From the NCBI GenBank assembly GCA_026874595.1, contig CM049320.1:45150714-45214713 (forward strand): 64,000 bases of DNA. Reading direction: 5' to 3'. This DNA comes from Sipunculus nudus. Lineage: Eukaryota; Annelida; Sipuncula; Golfingiida; Sipunculidae. A model generated the notes under the pieces. The model did not search any database. It had not been told where the DNA came from and saw only the letters and a list, made by a program, of their open reading frames with translations. Shown in pieces: positions 47,038 through 57,421 of the stretch. A program made the position numbers and the translations under genes. The first letter of the stretch is position 1. Each line of letters opens with the position of its first letter.

Positions 47038-47152
47038 AACAGACATACGCAACTGAGCAATATGCTTGCCGAAATCTTTGATTCCGGCAAGCAACAAACA
47101 GACATACGCAACTGAGCAATATGCTTGCCGAAATCTTTGATTCCGGCAAGCA
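47038..47152 (-). repeat. Tandem duplication of the 59-bp F 5' terminus
   Basis: The sequence from acagacatacgcaactgagc to the hairpin ttccggcaagcaa is present twice in direct repeat, offset 59 bp, with almost no differences (arms ending at 47092 and 47151). A third copy lies at 45133-45193. Confidence 0.9.
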
Positions 47153-47214
47153 ATAAACATCCATTCACACTCCCAAACCTTGCACAGGTTCGCATTAGGC
47201 CTGTAGGCCTTGTT

Positions 47215-47960
47215 ACATCAAATTCAGCGAAGGGAAAGGTCGAATGACAATACCGTTGGTGAAGCTCTGTTAGTTTCTTTAATAGCCATCTTTAATAGCC
47301 AGCATAACGCCGTCCGTTTTCTCTTCTTTGACTCCATATCTCTGGTAAGTGACAACAGGACGATCATGTTAGAGTTGTGTTCTTCTTGACAGTAAAAGTA
47401 AATGATGAATAAGCTGAATAACAGCGAGTTTAAGTAGATAACACAATTGCTCTTGGGATTGAACTGCTCATTTTGTATAGCCAGGCCTGCAGGCTGTGGC
47501 CTTGCACCTAAACATGCTTGAGCTCAAGCATTGAATGAATGATACCAAACCAATGCTGATGCGAGTCTGCTCATTTATTTGGCCTTACATCCTATCCAAA
47601 GCCGACGAACTATGCCTGCTTGAGTACAAACGAGATGTGGTTGATAACACACAAGTGCTCTTAGATAAACTGCCCAGTCGCTTGCTAGGGGTAGAGGGAG
47701 CTGAGCGTTTCGGGGCTAGCTGTAGTTTTCACACCTTTGCCCCGGCGACAACATCGGCCCATAACTAATTAATTAGGGTCACAACTGGGCTTAAACACAT
47801 GAGTGCAGGCCTTGTGACTCGTAATTACAAATATTCATTTTAGGTATTTTCACACTTGAAATATATTTCGGAAATACGAATAAATTTTCGGTTCCCCATT
47901 TTAATTTTCGGAGACACAAATTTTTGGAAATTTTGCATTCAGAAATACCGCGCTCTGCTG
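47215..47960. mobile_element. TA-flanked DNA element G, right part
   Basis: The 172-bp unit continues (acatcaaattcagcgaagg...). A stretch with a 77-codon frame at 47535-47768 (MNDTKPMLMRVCSFIW...) follows, which I do not recognise. The right TIR ends ctctgctg at 47960, with TA beyond. Confidence 0.65.
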
Positions 47961-48091
47961 TAATTGTATTGAATATGAATTCAAAAATTCATTAGTTAGA
48001 TCATGAAAATGAATACAAATACTTATACAAGTATTTGAATGCAAATATTTTCAATATGTATACATGAATGCATTCATGAATACATTTTATT
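47961..48091. repeat. Sequence related to 62631-62880, right flank of G
   Basis: gaatgcaaatattttcaatatgtat and catgaatgcattcatgaatacattt match 62795-62842. The perfect palindrome ATGAATGCATTCAT lies at 48064-48078 and 62824-62838. Confidence 0.65.
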
Positions 48092-51000
48092 AGCAAACCT
48101 TTGAGCTTAAGAGATGGTGCGGCGGCGTCCGTCGTGCATCGTGTGTCTTGCGTCGTGCGTCATGCGTCGTGCATCGTCTGTACGTTAACCATAGCTATCT
48201 AAAAAATGGCAGGAGCTAGCATCACCAATTTTTTTGCAAATAATCAGTCATCCAAAAAACTATATCTAATTTTGTTTATTTTTTTTCTAAATGTGTTTTC
48301 TTAGATTTAATAGGGGAGAAGCTAAAAAAGCTTTAAAAATCTTCTCCCCAAAATGTCCAGCCAAATTGTCCAATATTTCACAGAAATGATCCCTGGAACA
48401 ATCTTTCTCAAGTTTGTTCGAATGGTTCCAGTTGGGAGATTTTTGGCCAAGTTACAGGAGGTTGATTTTTGTTAACTCTGCAAAAAAGTATATTAAAATT
48501 TAAATCTCAGAAACGGCTGGAGCTATCATCAATAAATTTTATGCCAATGTTGGTCACATAGGTCATATCTGAAACTGAGGTATTGGTGGTGCCACCTGTA
48601 TCAGCCTTTTTTGTACGGGTCATCAGTGCCTGTATCACACTGAGGGCTACAAAAAACTTCTTCTCTGACACCATGTGGCCAAAATGTTTAATATCGCAGA
48701 GAAATGATCCTAGGGTAGTGCTTTTCGAAGTTTGTTCAAATGGTCTCTTTTCAGTGACTTTTGGCTAAGTTATGGGAAGCTGAATTTAGTCATATGCCAT
48801 AACAGCCCATTTTAGCTCAGTGACTACAAAGATCTTTTTCTCAAAAACCACTGGGCCAAATTCTAAATCTCACTCATTATTTATCCTCAGATGTTGATAA
48901 TTCAAGTTTGTTCAAATGGTTTTGGTTCAGTGCTTTTTGGCTGAGTTATGGGAAGCTGAACTTAGCCAGTTTGCTTTATCTTCCTATATGAGTTATAAAC
49001 CTGCGAAACATTTTTCGACTGATGCCACTGAAGCCAGTTTGTTAAATATTTTACAAGAATAATCCCTACAATAATTCTTTATAATAATTGTCATTAATGG
49101 TTCCACATGAATGATTTTTGGCTGAATTATGGAGATTGAATTGAGTCATTTTACCATATATGTTAGCAGTGTGATGCTGTTACATCTAGCATGGCTTCAG
49201 TTTATCAGCATCTGTTACATCATGCCATTAGACATTTAGATTTCAGGTTATCTTTGGTTAATATTGACAAGAAAATTTTTTAAAAGTTTTTAAAAAAATT
49301 AGATTTATGATTTAAGTTATTCATCATACCAGACAATGTTACAATCATAGAAATTCAGCTTTCTGTGGCTATATAAAGACAACTGTATGTGGATTATAAT
49401 TTATTTGTATCCCTACTCAACTTAATTAATTTGCCATCAATGAGATATATCTGTATTTTAATTTTGCATTCAGTGTGCATCTGTAATAATTTTAAATATA
49501 TTCCTGATTTCTTTTTTATAAAAAGTCAGCTGAAAAGCATTTTGTATTGGGAAAGTAAATTTCAAAGTTATTTCAAGTAGGGACTACTATAGTGTACAGA
49601 TGGCAGCACTTGGTTTACCATTGGCAGATTGCCAGTGCATTAGCCAAGATGATGTCAGCTCTATAAATAGTTTTTGCACAGTGCCAGGATTGGAAGAAGT
49701 GCAGCCAGGTATAGGTCAAGAGTTCACTCAGTGCAGTAGCTGCATTCTATTTATAGCTTTGGCAGACTGCTCATTGCATCAATTTTGGCACCTAAATTCA
49801 GCCTGAATCTATTTATTGCTTTGGCAGACTGCCAACTGTGTCTGATTATGCAACAGGTCAAGAGTTCACTCAGTGCAGCCAGGTACAGGTCAAAAGTTCA
49901 CTCAGTCTAGCCAGGTGCAGGTCAAGAGTTCACTCAGTGCAGTAGCTTAAGGCAGCAATTTGTCACATGTCACTTTGGGGCAACTGCCTTACTCACCTAA
50001 GCCTTGTCAGCCCAGTGCATCAAAGCGTCTCTGATGGTATTCTCATTTAAAAGACATGTGATGCCACCTACCATGAATTTTCCAGTGTATGCGTCTGCTT
50101 ATTTCTACAGATGAATTTGATACATCAGCCTAAAATTGGGCATGTTTATACATATCGGGTAGCTTTATAGTGCACAAGACTGATGGCGCCACCTACAATA
50201 ATTTTTGCACAGTGTATGTCCCTGCTTATTTCACAGGAGGGGTTTGACATATCAGTCTGACATTGGGCATATGTATATATCTCTTTGTTGTATATAAGAC
50301 TGATGGTGCCAGCTACAATCATTGTATCCGCCAAAACAGAGTTTTGCGGATACTATGTTTTCAGTTGGACGCAGACGCTGCCGCCATTGCTGCATAGGTT
50401 TCCGGAGAACTCCTCCATAACCACTGGGAATTTTTTAAAATGCGGAATTATGATCGGTCAGATGTGAACTGCTGCGCCCTCATTTTTGGTTGACCTCTGA
50501 CCTTTACTCTCTGCCTAGCGTCCATTTGTTCATCTGTTTCCACACATAAACCCACAAATAGCTCGGGAACCATTTGACCCATACGGCTTAAGATTTTGCA
50601 CAAATCTAGCCCTTGGAAAGCTTTATAACATACACTAAAAATGGTGGCGCCACCTGCAACGGATTTTTGCACAGCATCTTATCTGTTCATCTCCCTTGGG
50701 ATTAAAACACTCATATCTCTGCACATTGGTTTGACTTATCCACCTGAAATTTTGCATGTGTATAAATCCTGGACAGCTTCCTTGATTTTATGACAGGTGG
50801 CGCCACCTACATTCACGTTTAAGCTGCAGACATCCAAGCTCATATCTCAGGAACCATTTGACCAGTTGGGCCAAAATTTTGCATGTTTATAGATCTCACA
50901 TAGCTCTTTTATCGTACGCAAAACTGATGGCGCCACCTGCAATCATTTTTGCACAGTGTCCGTCTGTTTGTTTGCCATGATAAAATCACTCATATCTCGG

Positions 51001-51985
51001 CAGTGGTATGACATATCTGCCTAAAATTTTGCATGTTTATACATCATGGATAGCTTTCTGGATTTTGTGGCAGGTGGCACCACCACCATTCAGATTTACT
51101 CTGCAGACATCCAAGCTCATATCTCAGGAACCATATGACCGATTAGGCAAAAATTTTGCATGTTTATAGATCTTACATAGCTCTTAATCATACAAGAAAT
51201 TGGTGGTGCCACCTGCCACCAATTTTGCACAGCGTCCATCTGTTTGTCTGCCGTGGGCTAAAATCACTCATATCTCGGCAGTGGTATGACATATCTGTCT
51301 AAAATTTTGCATGATTATACATCATGGAATGCTTTCTGGATTTTGTGACAGGTGGCACCACCTCCATTCAGATTTACTCTGCAGACATCCAAGCTCATAT
51401 CTCAGGAACCATATGACCGATTAGGCAAAAATTTTGCATGTTTATAGATCTCACATAGCTCTTAATCATACAAGAAATTGGTGGTGCCACCTGCCACCAT
51501 TTTTGCACAGCGTCCATCTGTTTGTCTGCCGTGGGCTAAAATCACTCATATCTCAGTAGTGGTGTGACTTATCTGCCTAAAATTTTGCATATGTATACAA
51601 CTTGGACAGCTTTCTGGATTTTGTGGTAGGTGGCACAACCTACATACACATTTCGGCTGCAGACATCCAGGCTATTATGCAACACACCTCACTCTATTTC
51701 CCCTTGCCACTCAATCCATGCCTCACTTCACCCGTTCCACTCTGATTATGGCGGATACACGTAGTCCCTTGTTGACTACCCATATTCTAGTTTTTGTGTT
51801 GTGTGCACTCATGCCAGAATTGCAGCAATGATGTTTGTTTAATTGTTTCTTGTTCTAAGTGTTTAGTACTTGCATTGTTCATATACATGTTACACATGTT
51901 CTTGAAAAGTAATGGTCCAGCATTGAAGCATTATACCTGGTGTAATCTCATTGCACAGGTTCGCATTAGGCCTGTAGGCCTTGTT
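48092..51985 (+). repeat. Family C element, complete ends, split by family B
   Basis: The 5' end gcaaacctttgagcttaag is followed by a GCGTCGTGCGTC tract (48125-48180) instead of plain GTCC. The C core has four related units and the tail phrases gttcactcagtgcag (49720, 49865 and 49928). A B insertion occupies 50334-51792. The 3' end has CACAGGTTCGCATT and the palindrome AGGCCT-GT-AGGCCT at 51968-51981, ending TTGTT at 51985. Confidence 0.85.
50334..51792 (+). repeat. Family B element with intact hairpins, nested in C
   Basis: The 5' hairpin GTATCCGCCAAAAC-aga-GTTTTGCGGATAC is at 50334-50353. A perfect reverse DR1 (TGACCTCTGACCT) is at 50491-50503. The ~275-bp units have ctgcagacatccaagctcat near 50.83, 51.10, 51.38 and 51.66 kb. 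GGTGGCGCCACC is at 50643 and 50796. The 3' end has GGCGGATAC (51750-51758, inverted to the 5' arm), the hairpin GTAGTC...GACTAC (51761-51779) and TATTCTAGTT. Confidence 0.9.
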
Positions 51986-52883
51986 AAGGACTCAGTGAGT
52001 CAGATGGGGCACAAATTGGCCTAGAATCTCCATACATGACTTTCAGGGAGGTCCATAAAAAATCTCCTTAGATACCTGATATATCACTGTGTCCTGTTTT
52101 TCTGCAAGCTGTGTGAAAGAAGATGATTTTAACATTCTGTTAGTCAGATTTGCACAAATTTTAACAGCTGGATGTAGAATAAGATCACTGTAATTTATAT
52201 CTAAAGTCTATTGGCAAAATCCATGATTTTGAGCTCTCTGGGAGTCATTGTACCCATTGTTCAAGGCTTCCTGAATTCAGCTGAGCGTCATGGCCTATGG
52301 GCCACTCTCTCTCTGTGCACTGACTGACTGAAGATGTATTCAGCTGTGTGAGCACTCTAGGATAGAAGAACCTTAGACCCATCCTCTGGGAGCTCCCTAG
52401 GGCACAGAATTTTTATTGGAGCCATAGACTCTCTGTGCATGTTAAACCTCCTGACTAAAGATGTTTTAAACTTTATCGAGCAGCTACAGGTTGCTGGAGC
52501 CAAGACTCCAACCCTGTGTGCCCTCTAGGCATAATTACAAGAATTTTGATTGAGCTGATAGACTTGATGCCACACGCCAAGCAGGAAGCTGTGAGAGACC
52601 CAACCATTTTATCCATACCAGTGACCTGAGGAAAGCCACCATTTTATCCATACCAGTGACCTGAGGAAAGCCACCATTTTATCCATACCAGTGACCTGAG
52701 GGAAGCCACAGCACCAACAACCAGAGGCAGGCAGGACACAGACTGACACTGATACCAGCAGCAGAGACCTAGCCAATCCAAAGAGCTGAACCCAATCTTG
52801 AACAATAAATAGCGATCATCATTTTCATCATAAGCTACATTATCTTTTTATCAGCCAATCAGCTCAGCTTTATGGTCTCTTGT
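51986..52883. other. Mixed D-related and unassigned sequence with a 35-bp repeat
   Basis: 51990-52110 resembles part of a D1 unit (ggggcacaaattggcctagaatctcc). A degenerate D-type 3' end, cagctgagcgtcatggccta, is at 52277-52305. 52310-52883 has no recognised family. Three direct copies of a 35-bp unit (accattttatccataccagt...) lie at 52603-52707. Confidence 0.55.
52603..52707 (+). repeat. Three 35-bp tandem repeats
   Basis: Units begin at 52603, 52638 and 52673 (accattttatccataccagt, then gacctgaggaaagcc). They are essentially identical; the third has one substitution (gggaag). Confidence 0.92.
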
Positions 52884-53275
52884 TAGCTCAGCTGACTATA
52901 AGTCCATTGACTAATGGTCCATTGTCCATCCTCAGTCCTTCTGTCCCTCCGTCCGTCCATCCGTCCGTCTGTCAGTATCATAGACTGGCATGTTTTGAAA
53001 TTGTTAGACCTACAAATCCAAAATAAGGCATACTGTGAGATGTCACCAAGATCTCCTACCAAACTGAAAACTTGGTCACTGCGACTTTGTTCCTTCCAGA
53101 AATTAAGGAAAAACCTCAATTTTCCATTAAAAACCTATTATCACACTTCAGGACTGCCTTTTATCTAAACCACTCATCTTTTTTTCTTCATTTTTACCAT
53201 AAATATTCCCTTATATAGTTTCTATGTACATGTCAGAATTTCTATGTACATGTCAGAATTAAGTCAGTATTACTT
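52884..53275 (+). repeat. Family D2 5' fragment
   Basis: The first hairpin arm agctcagctgact is present but the second arm is decayed. A (GTCC)n tract is at 52942-52975, and the D2 core runs to about 53275 with an 18-bp direct duplication, ttctatgtacatgtcaga (53219 and 53240). There is no 3' end. Confidence 0.75.
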
Positions 53276-53975
53276 AAAGGCCTACTTCCATGAAAAAATA
53301 AAAGGAAATACGACTGTAGGCTTAATCATGAACATGTACATGTATAAAATATGGTATAATAAAATCTAGCTTTGCCGACCTAACCCTTAAAATTTAAATC
53401 AAAAGACCCGTAATCCATCCCGCTGAGGGACCCCAAGTAAAACAGCAGTGTCCTGGCCAAGGCATTTGTGATGTCACAACCAGGTGGTACTGTTTGATGT
53501 AGCATCAGTTGAGTTTAACACGAGCTTAAAATATGTCAGAGTATAAAGTCATTAGGTTGAGCAGTAACATCAAGGGTGATGGTGTGAGCTTAAACATATT
53601 TTAATCAGTGTATAATTATAAGCCACATGTTTGTGCTAAATGGATAGGATTTTCTTACAGAAGAGGCCAAACTTGACCCGGCCGGGCATGATCTAGGAAG
53701 GAGATTCCCCAGGTCTGGCCACTGACAGGAGGGTGCGGACAGACTTTTTCCTTACATTTGGTCATGTTCCTTGCCACTGTTGACTCTATATTACTTACTT
53801 GCATAGGCTGTTAACTAGGAAATGATGCTGCTTTTCATCTTTCCAACTCCTGTATCTCTTAGTCTTTAATTCTGCTCCTGATATTCCCCGACTCGTCCTT
53901 GACACGTTCAGAGCTGGCACCACGCAGTCTTCACTGTCGCCATATCAAGATTTCAAGCTACGTGTTATGCGACAA
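53276..53975. other. Unassigned intronic sequence
   Basis: No repeat family or exon was recognised. It is less AT-rich than its neighbours. Confidence 0.4.
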
Positions 53976-55262
53976 CCCACATATAGTTGCTTGTTGCTCT
54001 TGTAAGTTTAATAATATCAAAATGATCAATCAATAAAATTATTATCAAATGAGTTTGAATGATGCTTGTAAATGAAAAAAAATATATTTTTTTATTTTGG
54101 TACCTTTATTTTTAACAAGTTTCCAGACGTATAGAGATATGACCCAAGGGGTCAAATGATAGCTCGGTGCATGGTGCCTTAGAAAAGGCATTAAAATTGA
54201 AGAAATAATTGATAGGATTCTAAAATAATAAACCCACATATAGTTGCTTGTTGCTCATGTAAGTTTAATAATATCAAACTGATCAATCAATCAAATTATT
54301 ATCAAATGAGTTTGAATGATGCTTGTAAATGAAAAAAACTATATTTTTTTATTTTGGCACCTTTATTTTTAACAAGTTTCCAGATGCATAGAGATGTGAC
54401 CCAAGGGGTCAAATGATAGCTCGGTGCATGGTGCCTTAGAAAAGGCATTAAAATTGAAGAAATAATTGATAGGATTCTAAAATAATAAACCTACATATAG
54501 TTGCTTGTTGCTCATGTAAGTTAAATAATATCAAACTGATCAATCAATCAAATTATTATCAAATGTGTTTGAATTATGCTTGTAAATGAAAAAAACTATA
54601 TTTTTTTATTTTGGCACCTTTATTTTTAACAAGTTTCCAGATGCATAGAGATATGACCCAAGGGGTCACATGATAGCTTGGTGCATGGTGCCTTAGAAAA
54701 GGCATTAAAATTGAAGAAATAATTGATAGGATTCTAAAATAATAAACCCACATATAGTTGCTTGTTGCTCATGTAAGTTTAATAATATCAAACTGATCAA
54801 TCAATCAAATTATTATCAAATGTGTTTGAATGATGCTTGTAAATGAAAAAAACTATTTTTTTTTATTTTGGCACCTTTATTTTTAACAAGTTTCCAGACG
54901 CATAGAGATAGGACCCAAGGGGTCACATGATAGCTCGGTGCATGGTGCCTTAGAAAAGGCATTAAAATTGAAGAAATAATTGATAGGATTCTAAAATAAT
55001 AAACCCACATATAGTTGCTTGTTGCTCATGTAAGTTTAATAATATCAAACTGATCAATCAATCAAATTATTATCAAATGTGTTTGAATGATGCTTGTAAA
55101 TGAAAAAAACTATTTTTTTTTATTTTGGCACCTTTATTTTTAACAAGTTTCCAGACGCATAGAGATAGGACCCAAGGGGTCACATGATAGCTCGGTGCAT
55201 GGTGCCTTAGAAAAGGCATTAAAATTGAAGAAATAATTGATAGGATTCTAAAATAATAAACC
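53976..55262. repeat. 257-bp tandem array, five copies, nearly identical
   Basis: Units begin with cccacatatagttgcttgtt near 53.97, 54.23, 54.49, 54.74 and 55.00 kb. Each contains cagacgcatagagata, aaggggtcacatgatagctc and ggtgccttagaaaaggcatt (the last holds the inverted pair tgcctta/aaggca). The last two units appear identical over most of their length. A minus-strand frame recurs in each unit, but it looks like a by-product. No family hairpin ends were seen, so this is a different kind of array from A-F. Confidence 0.92.
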
Positions 55263-56696
55263 CACGTAAAATTGTTTCTTCTTATTGTTTGACAATGATA
55301 AAAATACTTCATTCATTTTAATATTTCAAATAGTTTGAAATATTAGACAATGTGTAATTGTTGTATAAAATGTGTCAAGCTATGTTTTATCCATTTGTTT
55401 CATAACACAAAACAAATTACATGCCGAGTCAGCACACACACGCATATATATAATTTAAAAGGTGTGTTTAAAATGTAATAAGTATGTAATACTTGTATAT
55501 AAAATATATATACCATTAGAGTAAAAATAATGTGTATGTGTGTGTGTAGATTTATAAAGATAGACCTATGTATCAATTTATAACAAAATATCAAATGTAT
55601 TTGTATTTTGTTTTCTCATTACAATATTTTATGTACAAATAATTTGTTATTATAAAAAAATATGCTAAATACAATGTTTGTGTTGTTGTTACAAATTCAC
55701 TGTAATGACATGTATGGGTGCAATTCAGGAAAAACTAGTATACAGGCTCTTGAAAAAAAATTAAACTAGTTTATGGCTAGTATATGTGACATGTTCTACA
55801 CTAGGGATTGTGAAGAAGGTTGTGTGTTGTTTAGGGTCTTCAGATCAGATCAATGTGATTTGAAGGACATCGTTACAGACGAGAAGGCTGTTGATCGAAA
55901 TAACCCAACTGCAGCATTAATGTCCCATCCTATCAAAGTAGCTGCAGTCAAAGCCTGCATTAGTGGCTGAGCTCTCTAAAATATTAAAGATAGTAACAAA
56001 TTGCTCAGTAAGTCATAAAGAGAACTCAAAATCTGTTTCAGCTGTCTCTCTCCTCCCTTGTTGGTATGACTAGCTATATTGCACAAGCAGATGTTACATT
56101 TGCATATCAGATGCATGATACATTGGCATAAGTACCCATGCATTTAATCCAAATATACCTTTACAGATACTGATCAACCTTTCCAAAAGCAACATATGGG
56201 TATATTTGTATTATTGCTTAATCATTATAATTTTAAATCATAATTTATTGTAAATGTACTTTTCTTAGAAAAAAATCTGCTGACAGAGTATTATAACTGA
56301 AATGTATGGCTTCTGGGCACATTCTTTTTTTTTATTTCACAATTCTTAAATTGGGGGGTACTAGAAGTATATACCCCTAAAATCCAAATAAACGTTTTTC
56401 ATCAGCCCAAACAAAAACAGAGACATTATTCTTATAATCTTGCTTGTCAATATTAATTTGCACAAGTAAAGCCTAGCTGAGGCTGTATAGCAAGTACTTT
56501 ACACTGCCAATTAATATAATATAGATTAATAATAACCATGGGGCTTTCCGTCTGGTGGATTGTTATATACAGAACTATATGGACTGTGTATAATGATAAA
56601 TGACTCTTTCATAATTCATTTGACAATGTGAATTTCATGCTTTGTATTATTTGTTTAAATTTATTCAATCTCCCCCTCTCTCTCCTTCTATATATA
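55263..56696. other. Intronic sequence, one possible short exon
   Basis: AT-rich with (TG)n/(AT)n stretches near 55432-55560. A possible terminal coding exon is at 55835-55970 (listed separately). Nothing else was recognised. Confidence 0.4.
55835..55970 (+). other. Candidate short terminal exon or pseudo-exon
   Basis: A TTGTTTAG acceptor-like site at 55827-55834 is followed by 44 open codons (starting VFRSDQCDLKDIV, ending KACISG) and TGA at 55968-55970. ATTAAA follows near 55983. Codon content looks protein-like, but I do not recognise the product and it does not fit COMMD9. It could be an alternative last exon, a fragment of another gene, or chance. Confidence 0.25.
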
Positions 56697-56698
56697 TA

Positions 56699-56800
56699 CA
56701 GTCGAACCTCTATTATGTGGGCACCCTTGGGACTGGACCAAAGTGCCCACTTTATAGAGGTGCCCACTATATGGAGGTAATGAGTGCCGCCCCCTAGTAC
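56699..56800 (+). mobile_element. End of a second pogo/Tigger-like element
   Basis: CAGTCGAACCTCTATTATG preceded by TA, followed by gcccac repeats (ttatagaggtgcccactata), resembles the TIRs of Tigger-like elements. No matching right end was found before the B tail at 57300. Confidence 0.5.
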
Positions 56801-57299
56801 GATATATTGCTTGTTATATACATTTTATAAGCACAAAATGGCAAAGCAGCATGCAGTATTTAGCATTTACATGGGAAGTAATAATTCTTAATGATATATT
56901 CTTTGAAAACAAGTCATTTTCTGATAGAAAAATACACAAGTGAAAAAGCAAAGACAGTGCATCACTAATCTAAATAATATCATCTTAAGAAAACATTCTA
57001 TAACAAGTAGGTAAGACACAAACATTAATCCAGTCACTGGAAATCCATTTAACATTTAAAGTGTGTGATACACTTTGAATGAATGTGTTAAATTTTCACA
57101 ATTCTTATACTTGGTGAAAAAGTCTGTGATTGTAGATTGTTTGGAGCAAAGTGCACATTGTAGCTTTGCATTTGCTTTTAGAGTCCAGATTGAACACCAT
57201 TTCAACAGTATGAATCGTTATGTAACAAATGTTAAATAAACACTGCCCTGGTCTAGTGGGCATATACCTGACTAGCTGTGATGGGCAAGAGGGACAAGA
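56800..57299. other. Unassigned intronic sequence (possible inside of the element at 56699)
   Basis: AT-rich. The minus-strand frame at 57105-57323 runs into the B tail and is not convincing as a gene. Confidence 0.35.
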
Positions 57300-57421
57300 G
57301 AGTATATGCAACACACCTCTCACTATTTCCCCTTGCCACTTAATCCATGCCTCACTTCACCCGTCCCCCTCTGGTTTCGGCGGATACATGTAGTCGCTTG
57401 TTGACTACCCATATTCTAGTT
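57300..57421 (+). repeat. Family B 3' tail only
   Basis: tatgcaacacacctctcac and ccttgccacttaatccatgcc lead to GGCGGATACATG, the hairpin GTAGTCG...TGACTAC (57390-57408) and TATTCTAGTT. The body is missing. Confidence 0.85.

Larger units (their letters stand above)
42314..47152 (-). repeat. Family F element (minus orientation) with three arrays
   Basis: Read on the minus strand, the 5' ends carry the hairpin GCTTGCCGGAATC...TCGGCAAGC followed by (GTCT)n. They occur at 47151, 47092 and 45191. The 3' end at 42314 has GATTTCCGGCAAGC (inverted subterminal repeat), the hairpin CGACC-tat-GGTCG and CTAGTT followed by T's. The body contains a roughly 148-bp array (45.2-45.9 kb, gcatttctgtgaaatctc), a roughly 330-bp array (44.0-45.1 kb, ttgaccttgacctttgacc) and another roughly 330-bp array (42.6-43.8 kb, taagatgtaatagtttcaaaaggattc). 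Confidence 0.8.
39376..47214 (+). repeat. Family C element carrying nested B and F elements
   Basis: The 5' end gcaaacctgtgagcttatgc (39377) starts in a T-run. GTCCGTC repeats and the C core follow to about 40300. A B element then occupies 40301-42205 and an F element 42314-47152, after which the C 3' end appears: CACAGGTTCGCATT (47184-47197), palindrome AGGCCT-GT-AGGCCT (47197-47210) and TGTT. Removing 39376-47214 rejoins the G sequence (ccctttt / acatcaaattcagc), as in its own tandem copy at 39200. Confidence 0.82.

Noticed and set aside
44063-47195. Minus-strand ORFs rich in VCLSVCLS and CLPESKISASIL
   Set aside because: They translate the (GACA)n tract and the F terminal hairpin module; low complexity, not a gene.
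47535-47768. 77-codon ORF inside element G as its transposase
   Set aside because: No DDE motif or HTH and no resemblance to a transposase; too short. Left as unrecognised.
54045-55312. Repeated minus-strand ORF MWVYYFRILSIISSILMPFL... as a small membrane protein family
   Set aside because: One copy per 257-bp unit, same frame only because the units are nearly identical; no start context or promoter, and no frame beyond the unit.
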